Assembly (NCBI RefSeq): GCF_019195395.1
Contig: NZ_CP078067.1
Span: 1,379,783 to 1,443,782 of the forward strand
Source: Kaistella faecalis
Lineage (GTDB): Bacteria; Bacteroidota; Bacteroidia; Flavobacteriales; Weeksellaceae
Direction of reading: 5' to 3'
DNA: 64,000 bases
Numbering within the stretch: the stretch's first letter is position 1; each line of letters starts with the position of its first letter. Both the position numbers and the translations under genes were made by a program. The notes below the pieces were generated by a model. That model was not told where the DNA came from. It made no database searches and worked only from the letters and a program-made list of their open reading frames with translations. Positions 1 to 9,172 of the stretch are shown one piece after another.

Positions 1-90
1 GTATTGCTCTCGCCATGTTGTGCAAGTTTCGATTTATTCGATAACTACGAAGACCGCGGTACTAAATTTAAAAAAGAAGTTTTAAAATAA
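1..90 (+). CDS. murD: UDP-N-acetylmuramoylalanine--D-glutamate ligase, C-terminal end only
   Basis: The window opens inside an open frame that ends with TAA at 88-90. The 29 visible residues include LLSPCCASFDLFDNYEDRG, which is the typical C-terminal segment of MurD (the SPxxASFD...RG motif of the Mur ligase C-terminal domain). MurD adds D-glutamate to UDP-MurNAc-L-Ala in the cytoplasm. It lies 18 bases before ftsW, the usual position in the Bacteroidetes division and cell wall cluster. The rest of the gene is outside the window, so start and length cannot be given. Confidence 0.85.
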   Translation, partial: VLLSPCCASFDLFDNYEDRGTKFKKEVLK

Positions 91-108
91 ACCCTTCGGG
101 GCATAAAA

Positions 109-1338
109 ATGCAGGAAACAGAAAACAAATTCGAATTATTAAAAGGCGATAAAGTCCTTTGGAGCGTGATCTTACTGATTTCGTTCTTTTCGGTGTTCCC
201 TGTTTATTCCGCAAGTTCGAATCTGGAATATATCGTTAACAGCGGTACCACTACGTCTCACTTAATCAAACATACCTTTTTTGTGGTATTGGGCTTGGCT
301 ATTATGCGATTCGTTGGGGTCGTAAAATACGAGTATATTGGCAAACTCAGCAGTATTCTGTTGGCATTTATGGTTCTCCTCCTGGGTTTAACAATGTTTG
401 CAGGGCAAACCATAGACGGGGCTTCAGCATCGCGGTGGTTAAAGATTCCTGGTACACCAATTTCATTCCAGCCCTCATCTTTCGCTTACCTTTTGCTCAT
501 CATTTATTTGTGCAGATATTTAACCAAAAAGATCAAAAGGGAACGCCATACCTGGGAAAACATTCTCTTTATTTTCGGGCCGGTTCTCCTCGTGTTTGGT
601 CTGGTAGCAAAGGATAATGGATCTACAGCATTAATGATTTTAATTGTTTCGCTAGCGGTTATGCTTATTGGTCAACTGAGTAAAAAATACATTTTTGGCT
701 TCGTAGGAATCTCTTCCTTAGCAATTGGGATCTTTATATTCCTTGCGCTGAAAACCGATATGATCGAAAACAACCGTGTGCACACCTGGATGAGCCGCGT
801 GGAAGTTTTCATGGATTCTAAGCAGCAGAACCAGATCGAAAATGAAATTGACAAGGCTAAAAATTATCAGGTCATGCAGGCAAAAGCAGCCATCGTTCAC
901 GGTGGAATTGCCGGAATGGGGCCTGGTAAAAGCGCTCTTAAACAAATGCTTCCACAGTCAGCGTCTGATTTTATCTTCGCAATTATTGTAGAAGAATACG
1001 GGTTTTTTGGTGCTTTGGCGTTAATATCACTCTATCTCATTATGATCATCAGAATCGTGATGATCGCTAGTAAAATGCCTGCATTTTTCGGCAGTTTACT
1101 TGTGCTGAGTCTCGGAATTATGATCTTCGTACAGCTGTCAGTGAATATTGCTGTCGCGGTAAATCTTATTCCGGTTACAGGACAGCCTTTACCATTAATC
1201 AGTTACGGTGGAACATCAATGTTGGTAACTTACATACAGCTGGGAATTATCCTCAATGTGAGTTCAAGAATTCAGGTTTATGACGAAGAAGGAATGGGTA
1301 AAAAACAGGATCTCGAAGAAATAAATGATATCGCATAA
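109..1338 (+). CDS. ftsW: FtsW, SEDS-family septal peptidoglycan polymerase
   Basis: A 409-residue polytopic membrane protein of the SEDS family, which polymerises lipid II glycan strands at the division septum together with a class B penicillin-binding protein. About ten hydrophobic segments are visible from residue 17 onward. The family signature GQPLPLISYGGTSML lies near residues 354-368, and AKDNGSTAL (about 167-175) corresponds to the conserved loop with the functionally important Asp (D169). The long extracytoplasmic loop is at about 220-285. It sits between murD and murG in a tight co-directional operon. RodA is the alternative for a SEDS protein, but the gene context indicates FtsW. 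Confidence 0.95.
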   Translation: MQETENKFELLKGDKVLWSVILLISFFSVFPVYSASSNLEYIVNSGTTTSHLIKHTFFVVLGLAIMRFVGVVKYEYIGKLSSILLAFMVLLLGLTMFAGQTIDGASASRWLKIPGTPISFQPSSFAYLLLIIYLCRYLTKKIKRERHTWENILFIFGPVLLVFGLVAKDNGSTALMILIVSLAVMLIGQLSKKYIFGFVGISSLAIGIFIFLALKTDMIENNRVHTWMSRVEVFMDSKQQNQIENEIDKAKNYQVMQAKAAIVHGGIAGMGPGKSALKQMLPQSASDFIFAIIVEEYGFFGALALISLYLIMIIRIVMIASKMPAFFGSLLVLSLGIMIFVQLSVNIAVAVNLIPVTGQPLPLISYGGTSMLVTYIQLGIILNVSSRIQVYDEEGMGKKQDLEEINDIA

Positions 1339-1355
1339 AATTCGGTTTTAAGAAG

Positions 1356-2468
1356 ATGAACAAAAAGATAAAAGTTTTAATGAGCGGCGGCGGAACAGGT
1401 GGACACATCTTCCCGGCTATCGCTATTGCCGACGAAATCAAAAAAAGATTTCCGGAAGCTGAATTCTTGTTCATAGGCGCAAACGGCAAAATGGAAATGG
1501 AAAAAGTTCCGCAGGCGGGTTATAAAATTATCGGTTTAAATATCGCCGGTTTCGACCGGGGGAACCTTCTGAAAAATGTCGGCTTGCCTTTCAAAGTCGT
1601 TTCAAGCCTGACAAAAGCAAGAAAAGCGATTAAAGATTTTAAACCCGATTTCGCTGTAGGAACCGGCGGTTTTGCCAGCGGTCCTGCATTATTTATGGCT
1701 TCGGTGCTTGGCGTACCGATTTTTGTTCAGGAACAGAATTCCCTTCCGGGTAAAACCAATATGTTTCTGGCTAAACGTGCTAAAGCAGTATTCACAGCGT
1801 ATCCGAATATGGATCAGTTCTTCAGCGGAACCAAAACTTTTTTTCTTGGAAATCCAATCCGGAACAGCATCATTACCAACTTAATTGATGGCGAGATTGC
1901 AAAAGAAAAAATTGGGCTCGACAAACATAAACTTACGATTATTTCCGTGGGAGGATCTCTGGGCTCCAGAACCCTGAACAATGCCTGGAAAGACCATTTA
2001 GATAAGTTCATAGAAAAAGATTACCAACTGATCTGGCAAACCGGCAAAACCGATTACCAGAATATTTTGTCAGAAACAGAGACTAAGCAACACCGAAATG
2101 TTCAGATTTTAGAATTTATAAAAAATATGGAACTGGCATATTCTGCAGCTGATGTAATTGTTTCCAGAGCCGGCGCGATTGCTATTTCTGAACTTGCGGT
2201 AGCGAAGAAACCCGTTCTTCTGGTACCTTTCCCATTTGCTGCCGAAGATCATCAGACTAAAAATGCGCTGACTTTGGTTGAAAAAAATGCGGCAAGAATG
2301 GTAAGAGATACCGAGATGAAAGAGAAATTTTGGTCCACACTGATAGAAATCTGCGAAAGCGAAAACCTCAGGAAAGAAATGTCCACCAACATGGAATTCT
2401 TTGCCAAACCAGACGCAGCACAGGAAATTGTTTCTGAAATCCTAACCACATTAAACATCAAATCGTAA
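1356..2468 (+). CDS. murG: UDP-GlcNAc:lipid I N-acetylglucosamine transferase
   Basis: A 370-residue GT-B glycosyltransferase (GT28) that converts lipid I to lipid II on the inner face of the cytoplasmic membrane. The N-terminal glycine loop SGGGTGGHIFPA is at residues 10-21 and a second glycine-rich loop, GTGGFASGP, at 102-110. QEQNSLPGKTNM (125-136) is a MurG signature, and the UDP-GlcNAc side has SVGGSLGSRTLN (about 197-208) and SRAGAIAISE (about 270). Length matches the family. The gene starts 18 bases after ftsW and is followed after 7 bases by murC, so co-transcription is likely. Confidence 0.96.
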   Translation: MNKKIKVLMSGGGTGGHIFPAIAIADEIKKRFPEAEFLFIGANGKMEMEKVPQAGYKIIGLNIAGFDRGNLLKNVGLPFKVVSSLTKARKAIKDFKPDFAVGTGGFASGPALFMASVLGVPIFVQEQNSLPGKTNMFLAKRAKAVFTAYPNMDQFFSGTKTFFLGNPIRNSIITNLIDGEIAKEKIGLDKHKLTIISVGGSLGSRTLNNAWKDHLDKFIEKDYQLIWQTGKTDYQNILSETETKQHRNVQILEFIKNMELAYSAADVIVSRAGAIAISELAVAKKPVLLVPFPFAAEDHQTKNALTLVEKNAARMVRDTEMKEKFWSTLIEICESENLRKEMSTNMEFFAKPDAAQEIVSEILTTLNIKS

Positions 2469-2475
2469 GCGAAAA

Positions 2476-3834
2476 ATGAAAGCTTTATCAACATATCAAA
2501 ACTTCTACTTCGTAGGAATCGGCGGCATAGGAATGAGCGCTTTGGCTCGTTACTTCAACGCATCCGGAAAAAAAGTGATGGGTTACGATAAAACCGGAAC
2601 AAAGATTACGGCTGCTTTGGTGTCAGAGGGAATTGATATTACTTTTGATGATGTTATTTCAGAAGAAATTAAGCAGTTGAATCCGGAAAATACGCTGGTG
2701 ATTTTTACTCCGGCCATTAAAAAACTCGATATTTTAAATCATTTAAATGATAATGGTTTCACTGTCCTGAAAAGAGCGAAAGTTCTGGGTTTAATTACCG
2801 AAAACACCGCCTGTATTGCCATTGCGGGAACACATGGCAAAACAACAACTTCTTCTTTGGTGGCACATCTCTGTAAAGAAGCTAATCTTTCGTTTTCAGC
2901 TTTTTTGGGTGGAATTGCAGAGAATTTCAAATCGAATTTCCTTTACAACGGAAACGGCATTTCGGTTGTTGAAGCCGATGAATACGACAGAAGTTTTCTC
3001 AACCTTTCCCCTGATTGGGCAGTGATTACGTCAACCGATGCCGATCATCTTGATATTTATGGCGATAAGGCAACAATTGAACAGGGCTTCCGGGATTTTG
3101 CAGATTTGGTTCCCGAAGACAAGCAGCTTTTTATAAGAAAAGGTATCAATATCGGTCGAAGCGCAAGGACTTACGCTGTAAACGAGGAAGCAGATTATTA
3201 TTCAGACAACATCCGAGAAATCGGCGATAAAATTTACTTTGATTTCCATACTCCGACGGAGGAGATTGATAATTTCGAATGGGAAATTCCCGGGATTCAC
3301 AATGTAGAGAATGCTACGGTTGCCATTGCGATCCTGCACAATTTAGGTGTGGATTTCGAAACCTTAAAACGCGCAATTGCCAACTTTAAAGGAATTAAAA
3401 GAAGATATACTAAACACCGTTTCGAAAACGGCAAAATTTATATCGACGATTACGCGCACCATCCGACAGAACTGAATGCCGTGATTGGTTCCATTAAAAC
3501 CTTTTATCCCGGTAAAAAATTGTTGGTGGTTTTCCAGCCGCATCTTTTCAGCAGAACACGGGATTTTGCCGATGGCTTCGCTGAAAGTTTAGATAAAGCT
3601 GATGAGCTCATTCTTCTGGATATTTATCCGGCGCGTGAATTACAGGAAAATTTTGAAGGCGTAACCTCAAAATGGCTTGCAGAAAAACTAAAATTAGAAA
3701 ACAGTGAGGTTTCCTCTTTAAGTGAAGCTTTCAACAGAATTAAAGAAAAAGATTTCGATGTATTATTAACGGTAGGCGCCGGGAATATTGATACGCTGTA
3801 CGACGGAATTATAGAATGGCTTTCGGCCAGATAA
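2476..3834 (+). CDS. murC: UDP-N-acetylmuramate--L-alanine ligase
   Basis: A 452-residue Mur ligase that adds L-Ala to UDP-MurNAc using ATP, in the cytoplasm. Visible motifs are the Rossmann-type N-terminus GIGGIGMSALARYF (14-27), the ATP-binding loop GTHGKTTT (118-125), EADEYDRSF (about 166-174) and DDYAHHPTEL (about 319-328). The HHPTE form of that last motif separates MurC/Mpl from MurD/E/F. Mpl is the main alternative, but placement between murG and ftsQ favours MurC. Length is normal for the family. Confidence 0.95.
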   Translation: MKALSTYQNFYFVGIGGIGMSALARYFNASGKKVMGYDKTGTKITAALVSEGIDITFDDVISEEIKQLNPENTLVIFTPAIKKLDILNHLNDNGFTVLKRAKVLGLITENTACIAIAGTHGKTTTSSLVAHLCKEANLSFSAFLGGIAENFKSNFLYNGNGISVVEADEYDRSFLNLSPDWAVITSTDADHLDIYGDKATIEQGFRDFADLVPEDKQLFIRKGINIGRSARTYAVNEEADYYSDNIREIGDKIYFDFHTPTEEIDNFEWEIPGIHNVENATVAIAILHNLGVDFETLKRAIANFKGIKRRYTKHRFENGKIYIDDYAHHPTELNAVIGSIKTFYPGKKLLVVFQPHLFSRTRDFADGFAESLDKADELILLDIYPARELQENFEGVTSKWLAEKLKLENSEVSSLSEAFNRIKEKDFDVLLTVGAGNIDTLYDGIIEWLSAR

Positions 3835-3859
3835 ATTGATAAGCGCTTTAAAATAATTA

Positions 3860-4834
3860 ATGAAAAACAAATTCAGAATATTAAAAATTTTAATTACAGT
3901 AATCATTTTCGGATTTCTGCTGAGTTTTTCGTTGAAAAGATTCAATAATAAACCCATGGAAAAAGTGTCGGTGCAGCTTACACAGACCAAGCATCCGGTT
4001 TATTTTATTGATGAGAAAGACATCAGGGACATTGTAAAAAAATCTAATCCAGATAAAAGGATTGGCGACATCGATATCCCGGATTTAGAAAAAAGAATAA
4101 ATATGCTTCCGGCGGTTGACAGCGCAAATGTGTATCTCAATTTAAATGGAAATCTGAATCTTGACATCAAACAAAGAGTACCGGCTTTCCGTCTTAATAA
4201 GAACGGACGGGATTTTTATGTTGATGAAAAAGGCACCGAATTCCCGATTTCTAAAAATTATTCCTTCCCATGCATGCTGGTGACAGGAAATGTTGACAAA
4301 TCTGAATATGTAAAGCTGGCAGAACTTGTCGATAAAATTGACCGTGATGAATTCAGTAAAAAATACTTCATCGGAATTACAAAAGAAAACGGCGGCTATA
4401 ATTTATTGACCAGCCAGGGAAATTATAAGGTTGAAATCGGAGATTTAGATAAGATAAACCTGAAGGTGAAAGGTTTTAAGACTTTTGTTGAAAAGCATCT
4501 GGTTTATCAGGAACCTGACAAATACAGCAAAATATCGGTGAAATACGACAATCAGATCGTCACGACACTGAATCCTTATTTCAAAGAAAACGACAGTTTA
4601 ATCAATATAGGAAGTAAAGAACTGGCAAAAGCTCCTACAGCAGCAAATATTGCTAAAAAGGAAGCAGCTAAACCAGTTGCAAAACCGGAAACCAAGCCCA
4701 GAGAGAAACCTAAGGTCGCCGTTTCCAAACCAAAAGCAGAAGTAAAAACTGCTGTAAAAAAAGAAAACCCGAAGCCAAAAACTTCAACCCCCAAACCGGC
4801 AGCAAAGCCGAAAGCAAAAGTTAAAATAGAGTAA
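3860..4834 (+). CDS. ftsQ: Cell division protein FtsQ with a long Lys/Pro/Ala-rich tail
   Basis: A 324-residue bitopic divisome protein. One transmembrane segment is at about residues 8-25. It is followed by an extracytoplasmic region with the POTRA-like part at about 38-105 and the FtsQ beta domain to about 245. Sequence similarity to FtsQ is weak in this phylum, and position between murC and ftsA is strong evidence. Residues from about 254 to the end form a low-complexity tail with about 20 Lys and 11 Pro, mostly as KP pairs, which should sit in the periplasm and could contact peptidoglycan or another anionic surface. That role is inference. Confidence 0.88.
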   Translation: MKNKFRILKILITVIIFGFLLSFSLKRFNNKPMEKVSVQLTQTKHPVYFIDEKDIRDIVKKSNPDKRIGDIDIPDLEKRINMLPAVDSANVYLNLNGNLNLDIKQRVPAFRLNKNGRDFYVDEKGTEFPISKNYSFPCMLVTGNVDKSEYVKLAELVDKIDRDEFSKKYFIGITKENGGYNLLTSQGNYKVEIGDLDKINLKVKGFKTFVEKHLVYQEPDKYSKISVKYDNQIVTTLNPYFKENDSLINIGSKELAKAPTAANIAKKEAAKPVAKPETKPREKPKVAVSKPKAEVKTAVKKENPKPKTSTPKPAAKPKAKVKIE

Positions 4835-4854
4835 AAAATCAAATCGACATATAA

Positions 4855-6228
4855 ATGAAAAATCACGAGTATTCAGTAGGCCTCGACATCGGAACCACCA
4901 AGATTGTGACGATTGTCGGTAAAAGAAATGCCCACGGCAAAATTGAAATTCTCGGCGTAGGAAAGGCGAAGAGCCTGGGCGTTCACAAGGGAATTGTGAA
5001 CAATATTTCCCAGACCATACAGTCCATCAAAGCCGCAGTAGCCGAAGCACAGGCCAGTTCAGGCGTCCCGATTCACAAGGTTACGGTAGGAATTGCAGGC
5101 AAACACATCCGCTCATTACAGCATTCTGATTATATTATGAGGGACAATCCCGACCAATATATTACCGAAGATGATATTGAAAAGCTGAAAGACCAGGTAA
5201 AAAAACTGGTAATGCTCCCAGGCGAAGAAATCATTCACGTGCTACCACAGGAATACAAGGTAGATTCTGAAGGAGAAATTCAGGAACCCATCGGCATGCA
5301 TGGGAAACGTCTTGAAGCAAACTTCCACGTCGTAGTAGGACAGATGGGAAGCATCCGAAACATCGCAAGATGTGTTCGAGAAGCTGGCTTGGAAATGGAA
5401 TCGTTAACTCTGGAACCATTAGCATCCTCCGAATCTGTACTGACAAAGGAAGAAAAAGAAGCCGGCGTTGCCATTGTTGATATCGGCGGCGGAACAACAG
5501 ACATCGCTATTTTTAAAGACAATATCATCCGTCACACCTGCGTAATTCCTTACGGTGGCGGAATCATTACTGATGACATTAAAGAAGGCTGTTCTATCAT
5601 CGAAAAACATGCTGAGCAACTGAAAGTAAAATTCGGTTCTGCAATGCCAGAAATGGAAAAAGACAGCACATTTGTTACGATTCCGGGACTTCACGGCAGG
5701 CCTGACAAAGAAATCTCTCTCAAAACTTTAGCTCATGTTGTCAACGCAAGAGTTGAGGAAATTCTGGAGATGGTCAATACCGAACTGAAAGCTTACGGCG
5801 CTTTCGAGCAGAAGAAAAAACTGATCGCAGGAATTGTATTGACGGGCGGCGGGTCAAATCTTCGTCACCTTCGTCAGCTTGCCAATTACACCACAGGTTT
5901 CGACTCGCGAATTGGTTTCTCTAACGAATATGTGGCCAACGATAAGAATCAGTTTCTTAAAGGTCCGGAATACGCAACATCCATTGGTTTATTAATGGAG
6001 AGTCTTAAAATCCGCGATAAGAAAAACGGTCATGAGCATCCTGTAGCCGAGCCCGCGGAAAATGAAATTCCAGTGAAAGTTGAAAAAGCAGATCTGCCTG
6101 TAGAAACACCCGAATTCCGAACAGAAGAACAGGTCGTTGAAGAATCCGCGGACAAAAGACGGAACAAACTTACCATCGGACAGAAAATTATGGAAAGCGT
6201 AAAAAAATTCTTTGAAGAAGTTGAATAA
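4855..6228 (+). CDS. ftsA: Cell division protein FtsA
   Basis: A 457-residue actin-like ATPase that anchors FtsZ filaments to the membrane. Visible are the phosphate-1 motif GLDIGTTKI (9-17), the phosphate-2 motif VDIGGGTTDIAIF (208-220), and the adenosine motif LTGGGSNL (about 328-335). A charged linker of about 60 residues (about 380-437) leads to a C-terminal amphipathic helix, TIGQKIMESVKKFFEEVE, fitting the FtsA membrane-targeting helix. It follows ftsQ and precedes ftsZ with gaps of about 20 bases, so the genes are probably one transcript. Confidence 0.96.
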   Translation: MKNHEYSVGLDIGTTKIVTIVGKRNAHGKIEILGVGKAKSLGVHKGIVNNISQTIQSIKAAVAEAQASSGVPIHKVTVGIAGKHIRSLQHSDYIMRDNPDQYITEDDIEKLKDQVKKLVMLPGEEIIHVLPQEYKVDSEGEIQEPIGMHGKRLEANFHVVVGQMGSIRNIARCVREAGLEMESLTLEPLASSESVLTKEEKEAGVAIVDIGGGTTDIAIFKDNIIRHTCVIPYGGGIITDDIKEGCSIIEKHAEQLKVKFGSAMPEMEKDSTFVTIPGLHGRPDKEISLKTLAHVVNARVEEILEMVNTELKAYGAFEQKKKLIAGIVLTGGGSNLRHLRQLANYTTGFDSRIGFSNEYVANDKNQFLKGPEYATSIGLLMESLKIRDKKNGHEHPVAEPAENEIPVKVEKADLPVETPEFRTEEQVVEESADKRRNKLTIGQKIMESVKKFFEEVE

Positions 6229-6246
6229 ATAAAAAATACAAATAAT

Positions 6247-8088
6247 ATGGAAAATATGAACACACCAGGATTCTCATTTGATTTGCCAAAGGGAAATTCA
6301 TCAATTATAAAGGTAATCGGAGTTGGCGGCGGCGGAAACAACGCGCTGAAACACATGTACGAAAAAGGAATTCACGGCGTTGATTTCGTGATCTGCAATA
6401 CAGATTCCCAGACTTTGGATAACAATCCGGTTTCAAATAAAGTGCAGTTAGGGGTAACCATTACCGAAGGTTTGGGCGCAGGCGCAGATCCTGAAGTTGG
6501 CGAAAAAGCAGCAATCGAAAGTATTGAGGATATTAAAGCTTCAATGGGGCAGAATACCAAGATGGTTTTCATTACTGCCGGAATGGGCGGTGGAACCGGT
6601 ACCGGAGCGGCTCCCGTGATCGCAAAAGTGGCAAAAGACATGGGAATTCTTACCGTAGGAATTGTTACCGTACCTTTTAGTTTTGAGGGAAAAAGAAGGC
6701 TGGAGCAGGCTGATTTAGGTCTTGAAAAATTAAGAAATAATGTCGATTCATTAATCGTTATCAACAATGATAAATTACGCCAGCAGTACGGAAATCTTGG
6801 TTTCAAATCAGGGTTCTCCAAAGCTGATGAAGTGTTAACCAATGCCGCAAAAGGAATGGCAGAAGTAATCACAGGATATTTCGACGTAAATATCGACTTC
6901 CGTGATGCAAAATCTGTTTTGGCTAACTCCGGAACAGCTCTGATGTCGAACGGTATTGCTTCCGGCGAAAACAAAGCTGAAGAAGCAGTGAAAAAAGCGC
7001 TTGATTCGCCATTGTTGAATGACAACAAAATTACCGGCGCAAGAAACGTATTGCTTTTAATCAGAAGTGGTTCTGAAGAAGTTACCATGGATGAAATCGG
7101 CGTAATCATGGATCATATCCAGAAAGAAGCTGGAAACACGGCTGACATCATTTTCGGTGTGGGAACTGATGAAGAATTAGGCGATGCAGTGAGTGTTCTT
7201 GTAATTGCAACAGGATTTGCTAAGGATCACCACAAACATTCAGGAACTTCAGAAAAAATCAAATTTGCCCTTACCGATACCATGACGAGCCCTGCAAAAC
7301 AGGAATCACCGTTCAAACAGAAAACAACGGAAAGAGAGGAAATCACCCGCGAAGATTTTGTGAGAGAAAGCCTTTTTGTCTTAGATGATGAAGATGACTT
7401 CCAGCAGCCTCAGTTCTCTACGAAAACAGTTGAGAAGAAAACAGTAATTGAAAGAGATACTACTTCAGAAATGCGTTTCTTCGACTTGAACGAGGAATCA
7501 AAACCTGACCAGACTTTTAATATCAATGAAGCTCCTCAGGAACTTTCTTTATTCTCTTTTGAAGACGATCCTACTGACGCACTTGAAGTTCAGTCATTCA
7601 AATTTGAAACCGAAGAAACGGTAGAGGAAAAAACCACTGAATCGAATACCCCTTTTACTGAAGAAAAGCCAATGGAATTCAGTTTTTTCGTAAACGAACC
7701 GATTGAGGAGCCCAAAGTTGAAACACCTCAACCCAAAGCTGAAATCAAGGAAGAACCGGTTCAGAAAACCGAAATTAAGGTGTCGCAAAACATAGAAGAA
7801 CCGAAAACCACAACGCAGGTAGAAACCTCTAATGAATTCACTTTCATCAGTAAAGTTACTCCGAATGATAAAGTGGTGGAACGAAGAAATAAGCTCAGAG
7901 AATTCAATTCAAGATATCAAACTTCAGAAGCAGAAAACGATTTCGAAACTGTACCTGCTTTCCGCAGAAAAAATATCGCGATTGAAAGCGGCAACGCATC
8001 TGAGCAGAAAATCAATAGTTTTCTTGCTGAAAACAACGGCAGAATGCAGGTTCGCGAGAACAGATTTTTAAACAAAGACGTAGATTAA
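6247..8088 (+). CDS. ftsZ: Cell division protein FtsZ with an extended C-terminal region
   Basis: A tubulin-like GTPase that forms the cytokinetic ring. Motifs are GVGGGGNNAL (25-34), the tubulin signature GMGGGTGTGAAP (112-123) and the catalytic T7 loop NIDFRDAK (215-222). The globular part ends near residue 330. The remaining ~280 residues are acidic and Pro/Glu-rich, which makes the protein 613 residues against about 380 in E. coli. VPAFRRKNI (569-577) resembles the conserved C-terminal peptide that binds FtsA in other phyla, but 36 more residues follow, ending NRFLNKDVD. Translation could instead begin at Met4 (6256). Confidence 0.97.
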   Translation: MENMNTPGFSFDLPKGNSSIIKVIGVGGGGNNALKHMYEKGIHGVDFVICNTDSQTLDNNPVSNKVQLGVTITEGLGAGADPEVGEKAAIESIEDIKASMGQNTKMVFITAGMGGGTGTGAAPVIAKVAKDMGILTVGIVTVPFSFEGKRRLEQADLGLEKLRNNVDSLIVINNDKLRQQYGNLGFKSGFSKADEVLTNAAKGMAEVITGYFDVNIDFRDAKSVLANSGTALMSNGIASGENKAEEAVKKALDSPLLNDNKITGARNVLLLIRSGSEEVTMDEIGVIMDHIQKEAGNTADIIFGVGTDEELGDAVSVLVIATGFAKDHHKHSGTSEKIKFALTDTMTSPAKQESPFKQKTTEREEITREDFVRESLFVLDDEDDFQQPQFSTKTVEKKTVIERDTTSEMRFFDLNEESKPDQTFNINEAPQELSLFSFEDDPTDALEVQSFKFETEETVEEKTTESNTPFTEEKPMEFSFFVNEPIEEPKVETPQPKAEIKEEPVQKTEIKVSQNIEEPKTTTQVETSNEFTFISKVTPNDKVVERRNKLREFNSRYQTSEAENDFETVPAFRRKNIAIESGNASEQKINSFLAENNGRMQVRENRFLNKDVD

Positions 8089-8093
8089 TAATT

Positions 8094-8540
8094 ATGAGTT
8101 TAGAACTTACCATCAGCGAGGCGATTAAAACTGCCATGAAAGAGAAGGACAAAGTGGCGCTCGATTCCCTGCGCGCTGTAAAATCACAGATATTACTCCT
8201 GAAAACAGAAGCGAAAGGTGCGGAAGTTTCCGCCGAACAGGAAATCGCCATTCTGCAGCGAATGATTAAGCAGCGGAAAGACTCTTATGAGCAGTTTACC
8301 GCCCAAAACAGAAATGATTTGGCAGAAGTGGAAGAAGCACAGATGAAGGTCATAGAGAAATTTCTACCTCAGCAGCTTTCTTCGGAAGAACTAGAGACAG
8401 AAATGAAAAAAATCATTGCCGAAACCGGCGCACAAAGTGCCAAAGACTTAGGAAAAGTAATGGGAATGGCAGGTAAAGCACTCGCCGGAAAAAGCGATGG
8501 AAAAAGTATTTCCGAAATGGCGAAGAAATTACTTTCCTAA
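8094..8540 (+). CDS. yqeY: GatB/YqeY domain protein
   Basis: A 148-residue, largely helical protein of the YqeY family, which resembles the tRNA-binding C-terminal domain of the amidotransferase subunit GatB. The opening, TISEAIKTAMKEKDKVALDS, and LRAVKSQILLLKTEA are characteristic, as is the C-terminal KDLGKVMGMAGKALAGKSDG region. The exact function of free-standing YqeY is not established; a role in tRNA or translation is inferred from the fold. It starts 5 bases after ftsZ and is probably the last gene of the division operon, because a hairpin terminator follows. Confidence 0.93.
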   Translation: MSLELTISEAIKTAMKEKDKVALDSLRAVKSQILLLKTEAKGAEVSAEQEIAILQRMIKQRKDSYEQFTAQNRNDLAEVEEAQMKVIEKFLPQQLSSEELETEMKKIIAETGAQSAKDLGKVMGMAGKALAGKSDGKSISEMAKKLLS

Positions 8541-8582
8541 CAACAAGGATATTCAACCTTTGCATATCGATTTGATTTGAAG

Positions 8583-8610
8583 CCCGGAGCAGTTTTGCGC
8601 CGGGTTTTTT
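8583..8610 (+). terminator. Rho-independent terminator after yqeY
   Basis: CCCGG at 8583-8587 pairs with CCGGG at 8600-8604 around a 12-base loop, followed directly by TTTTTT. It lies about 40 bases after the yqeY stop and would end the dcw operon transcript. Confidence 0.75.
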
Positions 8611-8687
8611 CTGACAAAAAGACAAAAATTGATTTTCGGAATGATTTTGATACTTAATTTGAATAAGAATTTATGATCGAAATTCAT

Positions 8688-8695
8688 TAATTTTG
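8688..8695 (+). promoter_or_regulatory. Bacteroidetes-type -7 promoter element (bacilliredoxin)
   Basis: TAATTTTG matches the Bacteroidetes -7 consensus TAnnTTTG exactly and lies 43 bases before the start codon at 8739. A terminator precedes it, so this gene is very probably transcribed on its own. I see no well-spaced -33 TTG. Confidence 0.6.
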
Positions 8696-8738
8696 CACAA
8701 GAGAAAAGTCTCATTTTTAACCATAAATAAGTTTTTAT

Positions 8739-9149
8739 ATGTATCCAGAAGAATTAGTAATGCCGATGAAGGCTGAGCTTACCGATAAAGGTTTCCAGGA
8801 TTTAACCACTCCTGAAGAAGTAACAACAGCTATTAAAAAAGAGGGAACTACCCTGTTAATGATCAACTCGGTTTGCGGTTGCGCGGCAGGAGCTGCAAGA
8901 CCGGGAGTTATTTTCTCTTTGACAGGAGATAAAAAACCTGATCAGTTAACCACAGTATTTGCAGGTTTTGATAAAGATGCGGTAACCGAAGCAAGAAAAT
9001 TCCTTGCGCCATTCCCACCAAGCTCCCCTTGTGTAGCGCTTTTCAAAGATGGTGAGCTAGTTCACATGCTTGAAAGACATCATATTGAAGGAAATCCTGC
9101 CGGAGCAATTGCTGCCAACCTGCAGGCTGCCTATGAAGAATACTGCTAA
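8739..9149 (+). CDS. BrxA/BrxB family bacilliredoxin
   Basis: A 136-residue thioredoxin-fold protein of the YphP/YqiW (DUF1094) family. The active-site CGC motif (C46-G-C48) sits in NSVCGCAAGAARPG, as in Bacillus BrxA/BrxB, and the family block LAPFPPSSPCVALFKDGELVH follows at about 97-117. In Firmicutes these enzymes remove bacillithiol from protein thiols. Some Bacteroidetes are thought to make low-molecular-weight thiols, but nothing here shows which one. The acidic N-terminus and length are normal for the family. It is monocistronic, with its own promoter and a hairpin after the stop. Confidence 0.92.
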   Translation: MYPEELVMPMKAELTDKGFQDLTTPEEVTTAIKKEGTTLLMINSVCGCAAGAARPGVIFSLTGDKKPDQLTTVFAGFDKDAVTEARKFLAPFPPSSPCVALFKDGELVHMLERHHIEGNPAGAIAANLQAAYEEYC

Positions 9150-9172
9150 ACGAAACATTTAGTTACAAACAG

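Noticed and set aside
4576-4866. A minus-strand frame opposite the ftsQ tail
   Set aside because: It is the complement of the low-complexity Lys/Pro/Ala repeats and has no start or family support.
5234-5250. TTCACGTGC in ftsA as a possible parS half-site
   Set aside because: Only the CACGTG core matches and the arms differ.
6372-7109. A long minus-strand frame of 245 codons inside ftsZ
   Set aside because: It is antisense to a well-supported gene and reflects the codon pattern of ftsZ.
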